Notes: generated by a model from the letters alone, not told the origin. DNA of 64,000 bases from Piromyces finnis (GCA_002104945.1 MCFH01000092.1:1-64000); one strand, 5' to 3'. Counted from the stretch's first letter, positions 14,532-30,789 are shown. Numbers and translations: made by a program.

Positions 14532-15718
14532 TTAGTAATCAGAATGATTTGAATCGTCTCTTTCTTTATTCATATCGATACCTTTTTTAGTACAATTTAC
14601 AATTTCATAGAATTTTTCTTCACCAAAAATATGAATAATTTTATCTCTAAGATTGGAAGAAAAGGATTGATTATTATTAACCCAATCTAGCTTTTGTTGA
14701 TCACTTTTCTTTGTAGAAATTTCTTGAATAGCACGTAACTTTTCTTTTTTTATTTCTAGTTCACTTTTTTCTTTTGTTAATTCCTAAATTATATTCATTG
14801 TTTGATAAATCATATAATTAATTAATGTCAATAATATTTAATTATGATAAATAGCTATTTACTATTTTTATCTATTTTATTAATACTATCACTACCACCA
14901 CTATTACTATTACTATTATTATTATTTAATTCCAATTTAAAAAAAAAAAAAAGCTTACATCAACAATTTCTAAAAATTCTTCATATGGATGAATAACTTC
15001 TGAAGGGTTTGGACCAGCATCTCTGGAATATTTTTGTGAATATCTCATTCTAGGCCATTCTCTCAATACTACAGCACCATTCTTTCTTGCAATTTGGGCT
15101 TTTGATTTTGGATTATCTAATGGTGCATAAACAACAATTTGATGATAGGTAGTACCTGGTGCTGGTTCAAGCTATCATTATTATTATATTAAAAGAAAGT
15201 GTTGTTGATATATATTCATTATTCGATAAAGAAATGTGAATATAAATTTATTATATTATTAATGAGGTAGTGATTATAATTGTTATTATTATTATAAGAA
15301 TAGAATTAAAAAAAAAGAAAAGAAAAGAAAACGATAAATAAGAAAAATACATATACATATAAAATTTATTATAATTGATATTATATATATTTCTATATAA
15401 TTTTCTTTTTCTTTTCATTTTTTTTTTCTAAAGAAAAAAAAAAATATTTACTCCTTGAATTTCAAATAAACATTCTACTGAATTTTCTTTTTCTATTTTT
15501 GGTTTATTTAATGAAGAGGTAGATGAAGTTAGGGAATTTAATGAAGAAGTATTAGAAGTAGTAGTGGTACCACGAGCATTTAAATATCTTCCAGTGGATG
15601 AAGCATGACTGTTGTATATTTTAGTAGTTTTAGGTGAAATATATTTAGAGGTATTTGGAGATGAAGTTGGTGGTGCTGGTTTTAAAAGTGTTCTCTTTAT
15701 ATTTGTATTATCTTGCAT
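14532..15718 (-). CDS. Uncharacterised 243-aa protein (3 exons)
   Basis: Inferred exons 15452-15718, 14959-15171 and 14532-14783 join in phase 0 throughout to 243 aa. Residues 1-80 are Ser/Thr-rich and probably disordered. The middle exon is the best conserved-looking part. It contains LEPAPGTTYHQIVVYAPLDN, ARKNGAVVLREWPRMRYSQK and NPSEVIHPYEEFLEIVD, a compact alpha/beta-like stretch. The last exon is a Lys/Glu-rich probable coiled coil followed by NQSFSSNLRDKIIHIFGEEK. No signal peptide or membrane segment. I do not recognise the family. Reality is supported by consistent splicing phases and by coding composition against A+T-rich flanks. Confidence 0.7.
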
Positions 15719-16492
15719 TATTATATTGTACTATAGATTGATTACAATAAAATAAATAATATCTTGCTTATTGTTTTTTATTTTAAAATATAAAAAAGAA
15801 TTTAAAAAAAAAAATTAATAATTTAGTTTTCCTCGATAAAAAGAAAAAGGAATATTTTTATTATTTTATTTTTTATATTTTAATTAATTCCGATATTAGA
15901 ATTAGAAGATTCTTAATAAAAGTTACATTATTTTTTCCTAAGAAAAAAAAAATATATAATGAATATAATAAATGGTTTGGATAAAAAAAAAAAAAATAAA
16001 ATAATTATAAAAAGAATAGCGTTTATTAATATTTAATAATTTAATAGTTTAATAATAATAATAATAATAATAAAAAATACAAAAAAATAATGAATTTTTT
16101 CTTTTTTCTTTTTTTTTTCGGTTAATTTTATAAAAGAAGAGGTATAAAAGATATAGAGTTTTCTATAATTATTAAGGTTGTTTATCTATATAATATTTTA
16201 TTATTATAAACTTTATATTCAAAATTGAATTTAATAGGCATTATTACATAATATCAATTTTTTTTTAAAACTTTAATTTTTTACACATTATATTAAAAAA
16301 TATAAAAGAAAAGGAAAAAAAAATAAATTTATTAATATTATTATTTTATTTATTTTATTTATATAACTATATAAAGGTTTTATGTTATTATATATACTAT
16401 GTTAAGATAAATCTAACTAATATATTATATAACATATCCTTTTTTTCTTTCTTTTTTTTTTTTATTTATTCTAATTAATAAATAATATAATT

Positions 16493-16525
<33 letters not shown>

Positions 16526-17190
16526 TTTTATAGTTTTATATTATAATGTATTTAAAGCTATTAAATATTATTTGCTTTTATATTTATACTTTATTTTTTT
16601 GGTACAAGATATACCTTTTTTTTTTTTTTCTGATTTAATATAAATTAATAAATATAATAATATATATTCATTTTCTATAATTCTAATAGTTAATTATTAT
16701 TAAATAGAAAAAATATAAAAGCTAAAGAAAAGAATTTTTTGAAAGCTATTTAAAATTATTACGATATTCTTTTAATTTTCTTTTTATACTTTTTCTTTAA
16801 TATATATATTAATCTTTAATTACTAAATAATGATTAATGATTATTATAAAATACTTTTGATTTTTTCTTTTTTTTTTTTTTTGTTTGTTTGTTTCTTTTT
16901 TTTTTTTTTTGTTTGTTTGTTTCTTTTTTTTTTTTTTTTTTTTGATTTAAAGGAAAATTAAAAATTAATTTTATTAATAAAATAATAAATTATTATTTTA
17001 GAACTTTTCATTTTAAATATTAAAATAAATTGTTGATTTAAGAGAGAGAGAGAGAGAGAGAGAAAAAAAAAAGGAAATTAATGTTAGAAATGTATTAACA
17101 TAATAATTTAAAAATTGTAGTGAAAATATTTATTTGAAATTTATCCTCTTTTTTTTTTTTTTAATCATTTGAATTTTCCTTTCCTTTATT
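15719..17190. other. A+T-rich intergenic region with simple repeats
   Basis: Contains long poly(T) runs (near 16495-16523 and 16867-16943), two TTTG-type short repeats within the latter, and an (AG)n run at about 17041-17062. No coding signal seen. Confidence 0.65.
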
Positions 17191-20100
17191 TTAATTTGGT
17201 TTCGCTGATTCTCCAATAATATTACCCTATAATTGTATAATATTTTTATAATATATATTACATAAAAGTATACATTAAAATTATAAATTTCTCAAAAATA
17301 ATATTTTAAAAAGATTTAACTTTAAAATAGGTTTACCTTGGCATCTTTAACAACTACATGACCATTTGGGAATTGGGTTTCTCTTCTACCATCAGCATAA
17401 ATAATTCTTATAGTACCATCAGTTTTTATTAACTTACGATAACTCTCAGTATATATTTCCTTTGAACCATCTGGATAATCTACCATTTTTTTACCATCTT
17501 GTGTAGTGCGCATTTTAATACCATTTGCATATACATTTTCTTCTTGACCATCAGGGAAAATTCTTCTAATGGTTTTATCAGGGAATATGATTTCAATAGA
17601 AGAATCAGGGTATTTAGTTTCAATTTGACCGTTAGGGAATTCAAAAACCTCAATACCATTGGTATGAGTAGTTTGAATAGCTTTTGTTTCATGATAAAAG
17701 TAAACAACTTCCTTGTTACTTAAAACTTGCTTTATATCTCCATTAGGGAATCTAATTATTGATGTACCTTCTGCATTAATTTCCTTAATAGTACCATTTT
17801 TAAATGAAATAAGAGTTGTACCATTTGGATAAATTCTCTTAAATTTACCTTCATCAATTTTTATCTCATCAATTGGTGGTGGTAAATCAAGAGCTCTTTC
17901 CATAGCAGTAAATATATTAACATTTGGTGGAATGTTTTGTGGTATACCAACAGGAATCTTTCTTGATTTTGGAACATTATTATTTACATTAATAGGTGAT
18001 GCAAGTGGTGATTCTATAGAATTAACAGATACTGGAGAAAGGTTTTCATTAGAGTTTGCATTTTTATTCGGACCATTTATAATATTTTGACTATTAACAT
18101 TAATCGTTGAATTGGTTTCAACAGAATCATTCTTTGCAATATTCTTATTGTTAACTGAAGAATTAGGATTAATGGAACTATCATTTGTAATGTTAGTATT
18201 TTTAGGGACTACATTACTTCCATTTTTCAAAATAGGACTAGTATTTGGGTTTACGTTAGTGTTATTTACATGTCTTACTTGAACTCCACCAATGCTATCG
18301 ATAGAACCATTCTTAACTGGCTTTTGAGGACCACCCATTTTCTTATTTTCGTAATTTGAAATAGTTGGAGTGGTTGGAGTGTGTGGTGGTGCAATATTAT
18401 GTTTATCATTATTATTTGTTCCAACAGTCAAGTAATTTTGACCAGGATTTCCGTTAACATTTGATGGAGAATTTGGTGTATTAGGTCCAGAAATTGGACT
18501 AACACCTCCAGGTGACATTGTTTGACGCATTAATTGATGATTTAATGGTGGAATAACAGATGACTTTCTTTTTGGTACAGAAGAAACATCCAACAGAGTA
18601 ACCCTATTACCAAGGGCGGTCTTTGAAATTGGTGATTTTCCAGGAACACCATTTGGACTAGATACAGCTAAATTATTATTATTCTTTTGATCAATGGAAA
18701 GTTCTGGCTTATTACCTTTCATTGGGCTTTTATTATCACTGTTTAATTCACCAGTAGAATTTTCCCTTGTTGGCTTCATTCCTCCTTGGTAAACACTTCT
18801 AACTCTTTCTCTTCCTTCCATCATTCTATCCTTACTTCCAATTTTATGAAGACCTGGACCGCCTGGATGCATACTTTTAACTCTTTCTCTATCTCTTAAT
18901 TCACCTTTCATTGGGCCATTTGGACCTCCTGGATGCATACTCTTAACTCTTTCTCTATCCCTTTCTCTATCTCTTCCTTCCATTTCCATACCTGGATGCA
19001 TACTCTTAACTCTTTCTCTATCTCTTTCTCTGTCTCTTCCTTCCATTTCCATACCTGGATGCATACTTTTAACTCTTTCTCTATCTCTTTCTCTGTCTCT
19101 TCCTTCCATTTCCATACCTGGATGCATACTCTTAACTCTTTCTCTATCTCTTTCTCTGTCTCTTCCTTCCATTTCCATACCTGGATGCATACTTTTAACT
19201 CTTTCACTCTTTGGAATTTGACCAGGATGCATACTCTTAATTCTTTCCTTACTTCCAACAGGGCGTATTCCCCTATCTCCTGGGAACATACTTCTAACTC
19301 TTTCATTTGATGGAGATGAATGTCCTCTTCTTTCATTTTCTTTATTAATTTTCATATTCATGGCTCTTTCCTTTTCAAGAACCTTAATTTCTTCATGTAA
19401 TTCATTGTTTTTCTTAGTTAAATCATCTATTTGTTTACGCAAACGATCTACAGTTAGCTTATACTTTGATTCCTTTTCTTTCTCTTCTTCTTTTAATTTT
19501 TCAATTTCCTCTTTTAATGCTTTAATTTCTTGCTTATCTTGAACAGATGGTAACAATTCCTCTTCACGCTTTTGCTTTTCAGATAATAATTGTTCACGTT
19601 TAATTCTACGTAATTCTTCCTCTTTCATTTCTTCAATTTTTTGTTTTTCTTCAGTAACATATCTTTCAAAAGCAGCTTTATCTGATTCAAACTTTAATCG
19701 TAATTGTTCAGTCTCAGCTTGCATTTTTTTTAATCTTTCATTGCCAGCAATAAATTGATTCCTTTCAGCTTCGACTTCTTGTAACTTTTCGTTTAATAAC
19801 TTTTGATCAGACTCAGATATACAACCAACTGGTGAAACCAAAGCACTACCGACTTCCTTATCAATAACTTCAAATATAAATGTATATATAATATTATTAA
19901 TACTAAAAAATAATTAATTAATTTTTATATTAATATTTAAATAATTACATTGTTTTTCAGTTGTTGCCATTTGAGATGAATTGGCTTCATTTTCATTTTC
20001 CTTTAATCCTGGGAAAATATTATATAAATAATCTTGTTTACTTTGTTGTTCTTTTAATTCAATTTGAACTGTTTCTTTTTGTAATTCATTTTCTGGTCCA

Positions 20101-23100
20101 AGTGGTTGTTCTTCTGAATTAATTAGTTGTTCTTGTAATTGATCTTCTGGCTCAATTGGTTGTTCTTGTAATTGATCTTCTGGCTCAATTGGTTGTTCTT
20201 TTAATTGATCTTCTGAATCAATTGGTTGTTCTTGTAATTGATCTTCTGGATCAACTGGTTGTTCTTGTAATTGATCTTCTGAATCAGATTGATCTTCCGT
20301 ATCTGTTTGAGGGATTTGACTCACTAAGCCTGTTATATCAATAACATCTTCTTCTTGAACTGATTCACTATCTTGTTCTATATTATTATTGAAATTATAG
20401 TTTTTGATTACAATTTGATATTTTTTAAAATATATTATACAAATATTTATAAATAATAAACAAAAGAATATAATTTACCACAAGATTCATCTGTAATTGG
20501 AAATTGATCATCAAACGTAATGTCTTTATTTCCTGAAGTCATTACTTCATCGATTAAATCAGCAAAATGGCTATTAAATTAACAATTCAATACATTAATT
20601 TATTTTTTGTTTATTATGTTTTTTTTTTTTTTATACATTATATATATAAATATTTTTGCTTATTAAAATTACTTACTTAGCTTCAGAAGAAATACTATTA
20701 TTTTCATAAGCATCGTCGTTATCTTGACCAGCAATTATTGATTCTTCAACAACATCAGGATAGAATGGATGATTGTTATTATTTAATGATTCATTATCTG
20801 CTACTTGTTGTTGTTTTTCGCCTAAAATCATTAATTGATCTATTTGTTGATTAGTTTGCTTAGTATTATTAAAAGCATTGTCACTTTCGTAAATAGATGA
20901 AATTACACCATCATCATTATCTTGTAATGGTGAAATTAATTTAACATTTTCTTGATTTGATAATATGGTATCACTATTTTGTGCCGAGGAAGTTATATTG
21001 TTGCTTTGAACTGGTGATAAATAATTATCATTTGCACTGTTTATATGGCTTGATAAATTATTATATCCAATATCAGCAGTATCATCATTATCAAATGGGT
21101 CAACTTGTTCACTTGGTAGACTTAAACTAAGAGACACATGTTTATTCTTATAATTTTCATTAAATTCTTTATCTAATCTTAATGATTTTTCAAGATGTTC
21201 ATGGAAATCTTCAAACTCATACTTTTCATTTTTCTTTTCATCATCAGATGAAGCTTAAAATTTATATTTATTATATATGAAAAATATGAAAGAACTTTGT
21301 TAAATTCTATAATAAAAACTTACTTATACTAATATAATTATTAAATATTTACGTGAAATATCAATATTCTTTTCATTTTCTTGAGATGTGTTATCAATAA
21401 AATCGTTAAGATCATATGAATCTTCTTCATAGTTTTCTTTTTCATTAATATTTTGTTGAATTTTATCATCTGAAGTCATTGTTTGATTTTGAGCTTGAAT
21501 ATTTTGGTCAATATTTGGAACTTCATCTTTATCATCATTACTTTGTTCTTGTATTTGTTGTTCAAGAATACTTTCCTGTTGGTATTCCATTTTATTTGGT
21601 ATCCGTATTTGTTGCTGATTATTTATTTCTATATTATTTGGAGTTTGTTGATTCATAATCATTTGAACAGTATCACCTTGTGCTGATTCTAATTGATTCA
21701 CATCCATTTCAGTTGGGTATTGTTCATCTGTATATGATTTTTGATTTTCTGGTAATTGTTGGTTCAAAGGTGATTGATGGTTTACCAATGGTGATTTTTG
21801 ATTTATTTGATTTGGCCTTTGAGCAATTGGACTTTGAATATTCATAGAATTATTTATTTGTTTATATCCATCTGCATCGTTAAAGTTATCTTGATTGTTA
21901 GAATATGAATCCATTGGACTTTGAGAACGATGAAGTGGACTTTGAGCATATACCATTGGACTTTGTGAATGATTTCTTGGACTTTGAGGTCTACGTTTTG
22001 GACTTTCAGGTCCACGCATTGGACTTTGAGGTCTACGCATTGGACTTTCAGGTCCACGCATTGGACTTTCTGGTCTACGCATTGGACTTTCAGGTCCGCG
22101 CATTGGACTTTCTGGTCTACGCATTGGACTTTCTGGTCCACGTATTGGACTTTCTGGTCCGTGCATTGGACTTTCTGGTCCGTGCATTGGACTTTGTGAA
22201 TTATTCTTTGGATTTTTAATATTTTTATTATTAGGACCTTGAATATAACAAATTGGATTGTTTATTGTATCAGCAGGGTTAAAACTATTCAAATCACTAA
22301 TTATATCATTAATAGCATCACTTCCATAACTACTTTCATCATCTGCAGGTTCCTCATTATAAACCATTTTTGATTGATTATTATTATTTTGTGGATTTTC
22401 TCTTTGAACATAATGTTTTTCTAATTCTTTGTATTCTTCAATTTCCATTGAATATATTTGTTTAACTTCTTTCCAATGTTCATGGTTTGATTGCTTTAAT
22501 GATTCTAGAGCAGCGTCGTTTTTAATATCTTTACTTTGTTCTTGGAATCTTTGGTCTTTTTCCATTCCTGTAACTATCTCTTGCTTATTGTCGGTTGGAG
22601 AATATGTACTTGGCAATTCAGGTAATGAAGTCTGGGGTGGCATGAAAGGCGATGAATGTGGTTCATCAATTAATCTATTTTGATTTTGTATATATTCAGG
22701 TAAAGGAGGAACTGGAGGTAAGGATTGACCATTCATTTCATAATTATTATTTTCTACATAATATTGTTGTTGATGTTTTTCATTACTATCTCTACGTGGT
22801 GGGTCTTGTATATATCCATCATCTTCGTAATCACCTTCATAACTTTCATATTCATATTCGTCGTCATATTGTGAGTTATAATTATCTTGAAATTGACCAT
22901 TACTGGAAGAATTAAGTTGGGAGTCTGGAGGAACTTGAAAATATTGAGTCGTACCAGATTGTCTTTGAACATAATAATTTTGCTGTTGATATTGATGATT
23001 ATTATTAAATTGTTGGTATTGCATTTCTTGTTGATACTGAGGATTCATACCTGAGCTATCATAAATTTGTTGCTGAAAATGTGAATTATCTTCTTGTTGA

Positions 23101-23183
23101 TAATTTTGACGATTTTGTGGTTTTGCTTTATTCATGCCGAAAGTATTAAAATTTTCATTAACTGGAATATCGTCTCCTAACAT
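17191..23183 (-). CDS. SAS-4/CPAP-like centriole assembly protein with TCP (G-box) domain, 1831 aa
   Basis: Six inferred exons, 21353-23183, 20677-21253, 20479-20570, 19949-20377, 17337-19867 and 17191-17226, join in phase to 1831 aa. Residues about 1648-1820 form a TCP10 C-terminal (G-box) domain. This is an array of short beta repeats such as IIRFPNGDIKQV, EVFEFPNGQIETKYPD, RRIFPDGQEENVYANG and IRIIYADGRRETQFPNG, the hallmark of CPAP/SAS-4, which binds STIL/Ana2 during centriole building. Residues about 985-1160 are a charged coiled coil. The rest is low complexity: a Gln/Asn-rich N-terminus, an ESPMRGP repeat (about 330-425), an EDQLQEQP repeat (about 855-925) and a KSMHPG repeat (about 1170-1330). 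The family assignment rests on the TCP domain and coiled coil. The long first exon is unlike animal CPAP, though splicing phases support one gene. A separate upstream gene is possible but less likely. Confidence 0.85.
18860..19290 (-). repeat. KSMHPG coding tandem repeat (63-bp core units)
   Basis: Within the fifth exon of the centriolar gene. Four near-identical 63-bp units encode VKSMHPGMEMEGRDRERDRE and are flanked by degenerate units (RSMFPG, KSMHPGQ, two KSMHPGG, RSVYQGG). The repeat alternates a short hydrophobic/His-Pro motif with an Arg/Glu/Asp stretch. Confidence 0.95.
20100..20310 (-). repeat. EDQLQEQP coding tandem repeat
   Basis: Fourth exon of the centriolar gene. Roughly 36-bp units encode variants of PEDQLQEQPI, about six copies. 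The stretch is strongly acidic and Gln-rich and is probably disordered. Confidence 0.93.
21905..22200 (-). repeat. ESPMRGP coding tandem repeat
   Basis: First exon of the centriolar gene. 21-bp units encode [E/Q]SPM[R/H][G/R]P, about 14 copies with end variation. They carry Ser-Pro dipeptides that would suit proline-directed kinases. Long open frames in other phases here are by-products of the repeat. Confidence 0.95.
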
Positions 23184-26100
23184 TTTTAATTATATTATAT
23201 AGGAAATAATAATATTAAGATTCTTGTATCTATTTAATTTATTTATTCTATTGTTATTGTTTATATTATTATATTATATGTCTGTTTATGAAAACTAAAT
23301 AATTGTAATTAATTTATTTTTATTACTGAATATATATATTTTTAATTTTTTTTATTATGTTGTTGTTATATTTGCTTTTTGAATAAATAGTTCTATATAT
23401 GTGTCAATTTTAAATATATATGGATATTTTAATAAATAGCTTTTTTTATTTATTTATTTATTTATTTATAATTATTTAAATAGGTTTAAATTAATTATTA
23501 TTGCATTTTATAATTAAATAGTTTTTGAATATCAATTAAAAAAAATAAATAAAAAAAGTAGAGAAATTATATTATAAAATATATAATTATATAATGAATT
23601 GATTTTTTATTGAATATAACACTTTCTTCTCTTTTTTTTTTTTTTATTTTTTTTTTTAATATGATTTCAAAAGTCCACTTTTATTTAATAATAAACTTTA
23701 TTTAAAAAGAAAAAAAAAATTTTTTTTTTTTGGTGATATTCAAAACAATTTTAAAATTAAAATTTAAATATAGAAAATATATTAGGTGTATATTGTAATT
23801 TATATGTTAATTATTAACATTAATATAATTGTATTTAATCAAAATTACACCAAATATTCACGAATAAATATAAATCAAAATCTTAATTATTATCAAGGTA
23901 TATTAATTTTTCAATAATTAAATTAGAATATAATCACTTTAATAATGAATAGTATAAGAAAGTATAATAATATAACCATAATAAATGGTTACAGATATAT
24001 TAATATTATAATGTCAAAATAATAGTTAACCATTAAAATATATTAAATAATAATATAGAAATCTTTTTTACAATATAAAGAATTAAAAATGAATAAAAAA
24101 TAAAAGCTTTTAGCTTTTCTTTTATAATTATATAGAGATAAAAATGAAAGTATGGAAATAAAAAAAAGCAATTATAAATAAAAAATAAATAATAAATATG
24201 AATTTCAAGTAGTATAGTTTATAGTGATAAAAGTTAATAAAGTAAATTTCAGAATATTATACTATTGCTTTAATATTAAAAAAGTTAAAGTTGATTAAAA
24301 TACTAATATAATATTATATAATTAATTTAATAGATTAATATAAAATATAATTTAATAGTTTTAAATGAATTATTACGTTTTTCAAAGACAAGGTTTTATT
24401 AAACATCAATGCTATATATATATCGAATTTGTCTTATTAAATTCAAATAATTTATAGTAATTTTTAAATATAAAATGACAATTTTCTTTTTATATTTTAA
24501 TAATATTTATAGAGTTTTTTACGCACCCTCTCATAAAAATTTAATCAGAATTTTATTTATTAATAAAATAAAGAATTTTGATTAAATTATTATTAAATTC
24601 ATCCAATAAGTATTCAATATTTTTAAAAAATTTGACCCATTAAAAATATTATTAATTACAAATAAAAAAAATTTTTTTTATTTTTCAGTTATTATAAGTC
24701 ATTGATATATAGATGCTACTAATATTAAAGGATTATATTAATATAATCATTGAATAAAAAAATCATTAAAAATGGTAGATTTCTTGTAATAATTAATAAA
24801 CGTAACAATAAACAATCGAAATTGCAATATACTTTTTAATTATTATTTTATTTATTAATGATATTATATATTAATATTTTTTTAAATGAGAATATATAAT
24901 TGTATTAATGATTAATATTCCTTTCAATATAATAGATATTAACTACATTATTTCCTTGAAGGATTTATAATTGATATAAGCCGTTTATATAAATTTTAAT
25001 ATTAATTAAAGTTTAGCATTTTTAATTTAAGTTATTTCATTAATACTCACTTTTATATGTTTGTATACCATTATAAATTATATATTATATATAAAATAAT
25101 GAAATTCTTATTTTACTATAAAATAAAGTTTAATTACTATCATATATTATTTAATATCTTTATAACAATGTATTTAATTAACAATATATTGGTAAAACAA
25201 ACAATAATAATTGAAATTATAAAATTAGTACAAATTGCATTGCATATTATTACTGTTTTGGTAATAAAAAAAAGAAAGTATATTTACCATGATAAAAAAA
25301 AATGGCACTAAATTTTGTGTAAAAAAAATATGCTTTATAATAAAAGAAAAAAAATATTAAAACTTTTTTTAATTAAATTTTATTCAATATTTATATTAAT
25401 TAAAGTTTTAATTTAAATAATGTTACACATTCAATTTGAAATAATAATTAAAAAAAGTGGAATATTTTACATAAATGCAAAGTATTTTTAAGAGTATTTT
25501 TAAAAAAAATATTTATTATTTAAAAACATTATTTATAATTAAGAGTTTTTTTTTTTTTTATAACAGATTTTTAAAAGTTTTATTTAAGATTTTGTAAGAT
25601 GAAATTTTATTATTATATTTATTTTAGTTTTTCTTATAGTCTATTAGATAAAAAAAAAAACTTATACCAAAAAATCTTTATTAAACTGAGTAAAATTATA
25701 ATTTCATTTATTTATTGCTTTTTAATTTTAATTTTAAATATTAATTCTTTGATTATTAGGTAAAAATAATATATGCAAATATTGAAATAATTATAATTAA
25801 ATATTTTAAGTATTACGTTATAACAATTCATATATATTTAAAAAAAAAAAGAATGAGAGGAAGGATGGATTCATTCAATACTAGGATTATTATTATATTT
25901 ATTATTTGTGAATGAATTAATAAAAATAATTTTTAAATTTCACTTATTCATTATTTTATGATAAATTATAATATATCATAAATTAAAAGTAAATAAAACT
26001 TTATATGAAATAAAGATTAAAAAGCAGTATAAAATAAAAATTACAGAATTTATATAAAGGAGTTTTTTTTTTAAAATATATATATATATATTAAAATAAT

Positions 26101-26217
26101 GAAGATAAAAGAAAGATAAAAAATAATATTTTAAATTTTCAATAATTTAATGTTTTTGAATTTATGATATCATTACACTATATATTTATGTTTTGTTTGT
26201 TTTTTAATAAATCATAT
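23184..26217. other. A+T-rich gene-free region
   Basis: Three kilobases of A+T DNA with poly(A/T) runs. The plus-strand frame at 25057-25311 is Ile/Lys/Tyr-rich with no conserved look, and I reject it. No RNA gene, repeat family or coding signal recognised. Confidence 0.6.
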
Positions 26218-28430
<2,213 letters not shown>

Positions 28431-29719
28431 TTTTTTTTTTTATCCAGTTATTATATAAATAAATAATAATAATATAAACTAAATAATATATATAATTAAT
28501 TGTTTAAATAAGTATACAAAATATATAAAATTAGTAAGAAACTATATGATTTATTTAAACTAATTTGTTAAACAACTTGGATTTATATAATATATATATT
28601 ACTTATTATATTTTATTTTATAATTTATCTTTATTTTTTTTAAAAAAAAAAAAAAAAAAATTTCAAAATTAAATAAAGAAATTCATAAAAATTTCTTTAA
28701 TTTGTTTTATTTTTAAAAAATTAAATCGTCTATAGGCTTAGATAATTGTTATGAATTTTTTCAATTTTTATCATTCCACTAAATAATAAAATTAAAAGAA
28801 AAGAACAAAATATATATATATTATAAAGTTTTATAAATTTTAAATAAAGTTCTTTTGTTGGTTTGTTTTAATTCTAAACACATTAAATTTTTAAATTCTA
28901 TGAAATTTTGATGGTAATTTTAAAATATTGATAATATTAATATGTTTTTTATTATCCTTTATTTTTTTAGACAAGCGCATATATACACACATTACATATT
29001 TACATTTACTATTAATAATATAAAATTAAAATATATATCTTTAAACTTATTTATACATTAAAATATTTATCTAAATACCTTCTTTTATTTAGTATATAAA
29101 ATGCTTTTTTTTTACAAATAAAATTTTTTATTAATTATTATTATTCCAAAAAAATTAAAAAATATTATGTTCGACAATAAAATTTAATTACTATTAGATT
29201 AAATTTTAATTAAAAGTATTGAATTAAATATAATTTTAAAATATTATTAAAATTTCCTTATTTTAACAAAAAGTTAAAAATTAACATTTTTAAAGGAAAA
29301 ATAAAATACTTAATTTTTTAAAATAACAATAAATGGTTTAAAATTATAACAATAAATCAAAATAAATTAAATAAATTAATAAGAAAATAAATAAAAAAAG
29401 AATATAATATTTATAATATTATATCCATTTTTTATGAATATAATATTCTAACTATTTATATTACTAAACACTAAACCAACTCATCTTTTAAAAGTGAAAA
29501 AAAAAAAAAAATACTAATAATATCATCATAAATTATTTATTAAATCAACGCTATTCATCCATTACATTTATTTAGTAATTAATTAATATAAAATTCACAA
29601 TACCATATTCAGTAATACATAAAATCAATTATACCTAATCATTAAATACAACTTTCAATAAAATAATTTAAAAACATTCATTATTTGACATTTCTATATT
29701 CATATATATATATTCGAAA
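28431..29719. other. A+T-rich divergent intergenic region
   Basis: Lies between the divergently transcribed WDR5-like gene and the DUF2015-like gene, so it should hold both promoters. I see only A+T-rich DNA with poly(A/T) runs and no recognisable site. Confidence 0.6.
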
Positions 29720-30789
29720 ATGGAGTATCAACTACAGGATAATAACGAAACCTTAAATGATAAGGATAATAGAATGAATAAATTTAATTTAATAATAATG
29801 TTTCTAATATTATTATTTATAAGTAAGTAATAAGTAATAAATAATACCAAATATCTATTTTTATTTAAAAAAGAAATAAAATTAAAAAACAAGAGAAAAT
29901 AAATATTAAATTTGTGGATTATATTACTAGTGTAGATACCTTTTTCTTTTTTTTTTTATAATGTTAAAATAACAAAAGGTCATGTTATATAGATATATTT
30001 AAAATTAAAAAGTAGAAATAATATTTTTATATAAAAATTCTATAATAAAATAGTTTTTCTTGTATATTCAATTTAATTTATATATTATTACTTTTTTTCG
30101 AAATGCAATTCAAAAACATTATTTTTTATATATTCTAATTTTAGTTTTTAAAGTGATATTTTATTTAAAATAATAATAACAATAATAATAATAATAATAA
30201 TAATTAATATTAACATATTAACTATCATTTTTTACTAACATTATATTTTTTATATTTGAAAAATTGGGCTATCTTTTAAATATCCTCTTATGTATTTTAA
30301 ACTCTAGTTCTTTTCGTTTTTAAAAAATACGTTTTTAATTTTATTGTATCATTGAAATTAAAGTATAATTTAATACCAATGTCTTATTTGGATGATGATT
30401 TATCAGAATTAGAATCAGCACAACTTTTAGACAATGACTCAGATGAATATAATAACCATAAGGAATCCGGTTTAAAAAGGAAAATGAATAAAATTTTAAA
30501 TCGTAATAATGATAGTTCAGCCTCTTTTGAAGAAGCCATTGAAAATGGACTTAGTTCTAATAATTTTGATGTTCGTACCAACAATATTGATACAGCAGAT
30601 GAAAGAACAGGATTTGATCCTAAAGATACTCGCATTCTTAAAAGAATTATGAAAAATGAACACTGTGATTTTGATACTGCACGTTTAGTAATGCAACATT
30701 TAAAATTTAGAAAGATGGGTATTGACCCAGCAACAGGTATGCCTTTGGATTCTAAAGCTTTTACTTTTGAATCTAAAAGTAAAAGATAA
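29720..30789 (+). CDS. Small single-pass membrane protein, DUF2015-like (2 exons, 194 aa)
   Basis: Inferred exons 29720-29822 and 30308-30789 are split by a 485-bp intron (GTAAGT donor, CTCTAG acceptor) and join in phase to 194 aa. The junction falls inside a hydrophobic segment (FNLIIMFLILLF continuing IILFVF), which becomes a full membrane span only after splicing, and this supports the model. The C-terminal half reads SFEEAIENGLSSNNFDV, ADERTGFDPKDTRILKRIMK, CDFDTARLVMQ and GIDPATGMPLDSKAFTF. This order of motifs resembles the fungal DUF2015 family as I remember it: an N-terminal membrane anchor, then GLTSSNFD-, SRAGLD- and DPK-type motifs. Function unknown. It is the only plus-strand gene in the left half of the window. 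Confidence 0.65.

Noticed and set aside
25057-25311. 84-codon plus-strand frame
   Set aside because: Ile/Tyr/Lys/Asn-dominated translation of A+T DNA without conserved-looking segments.
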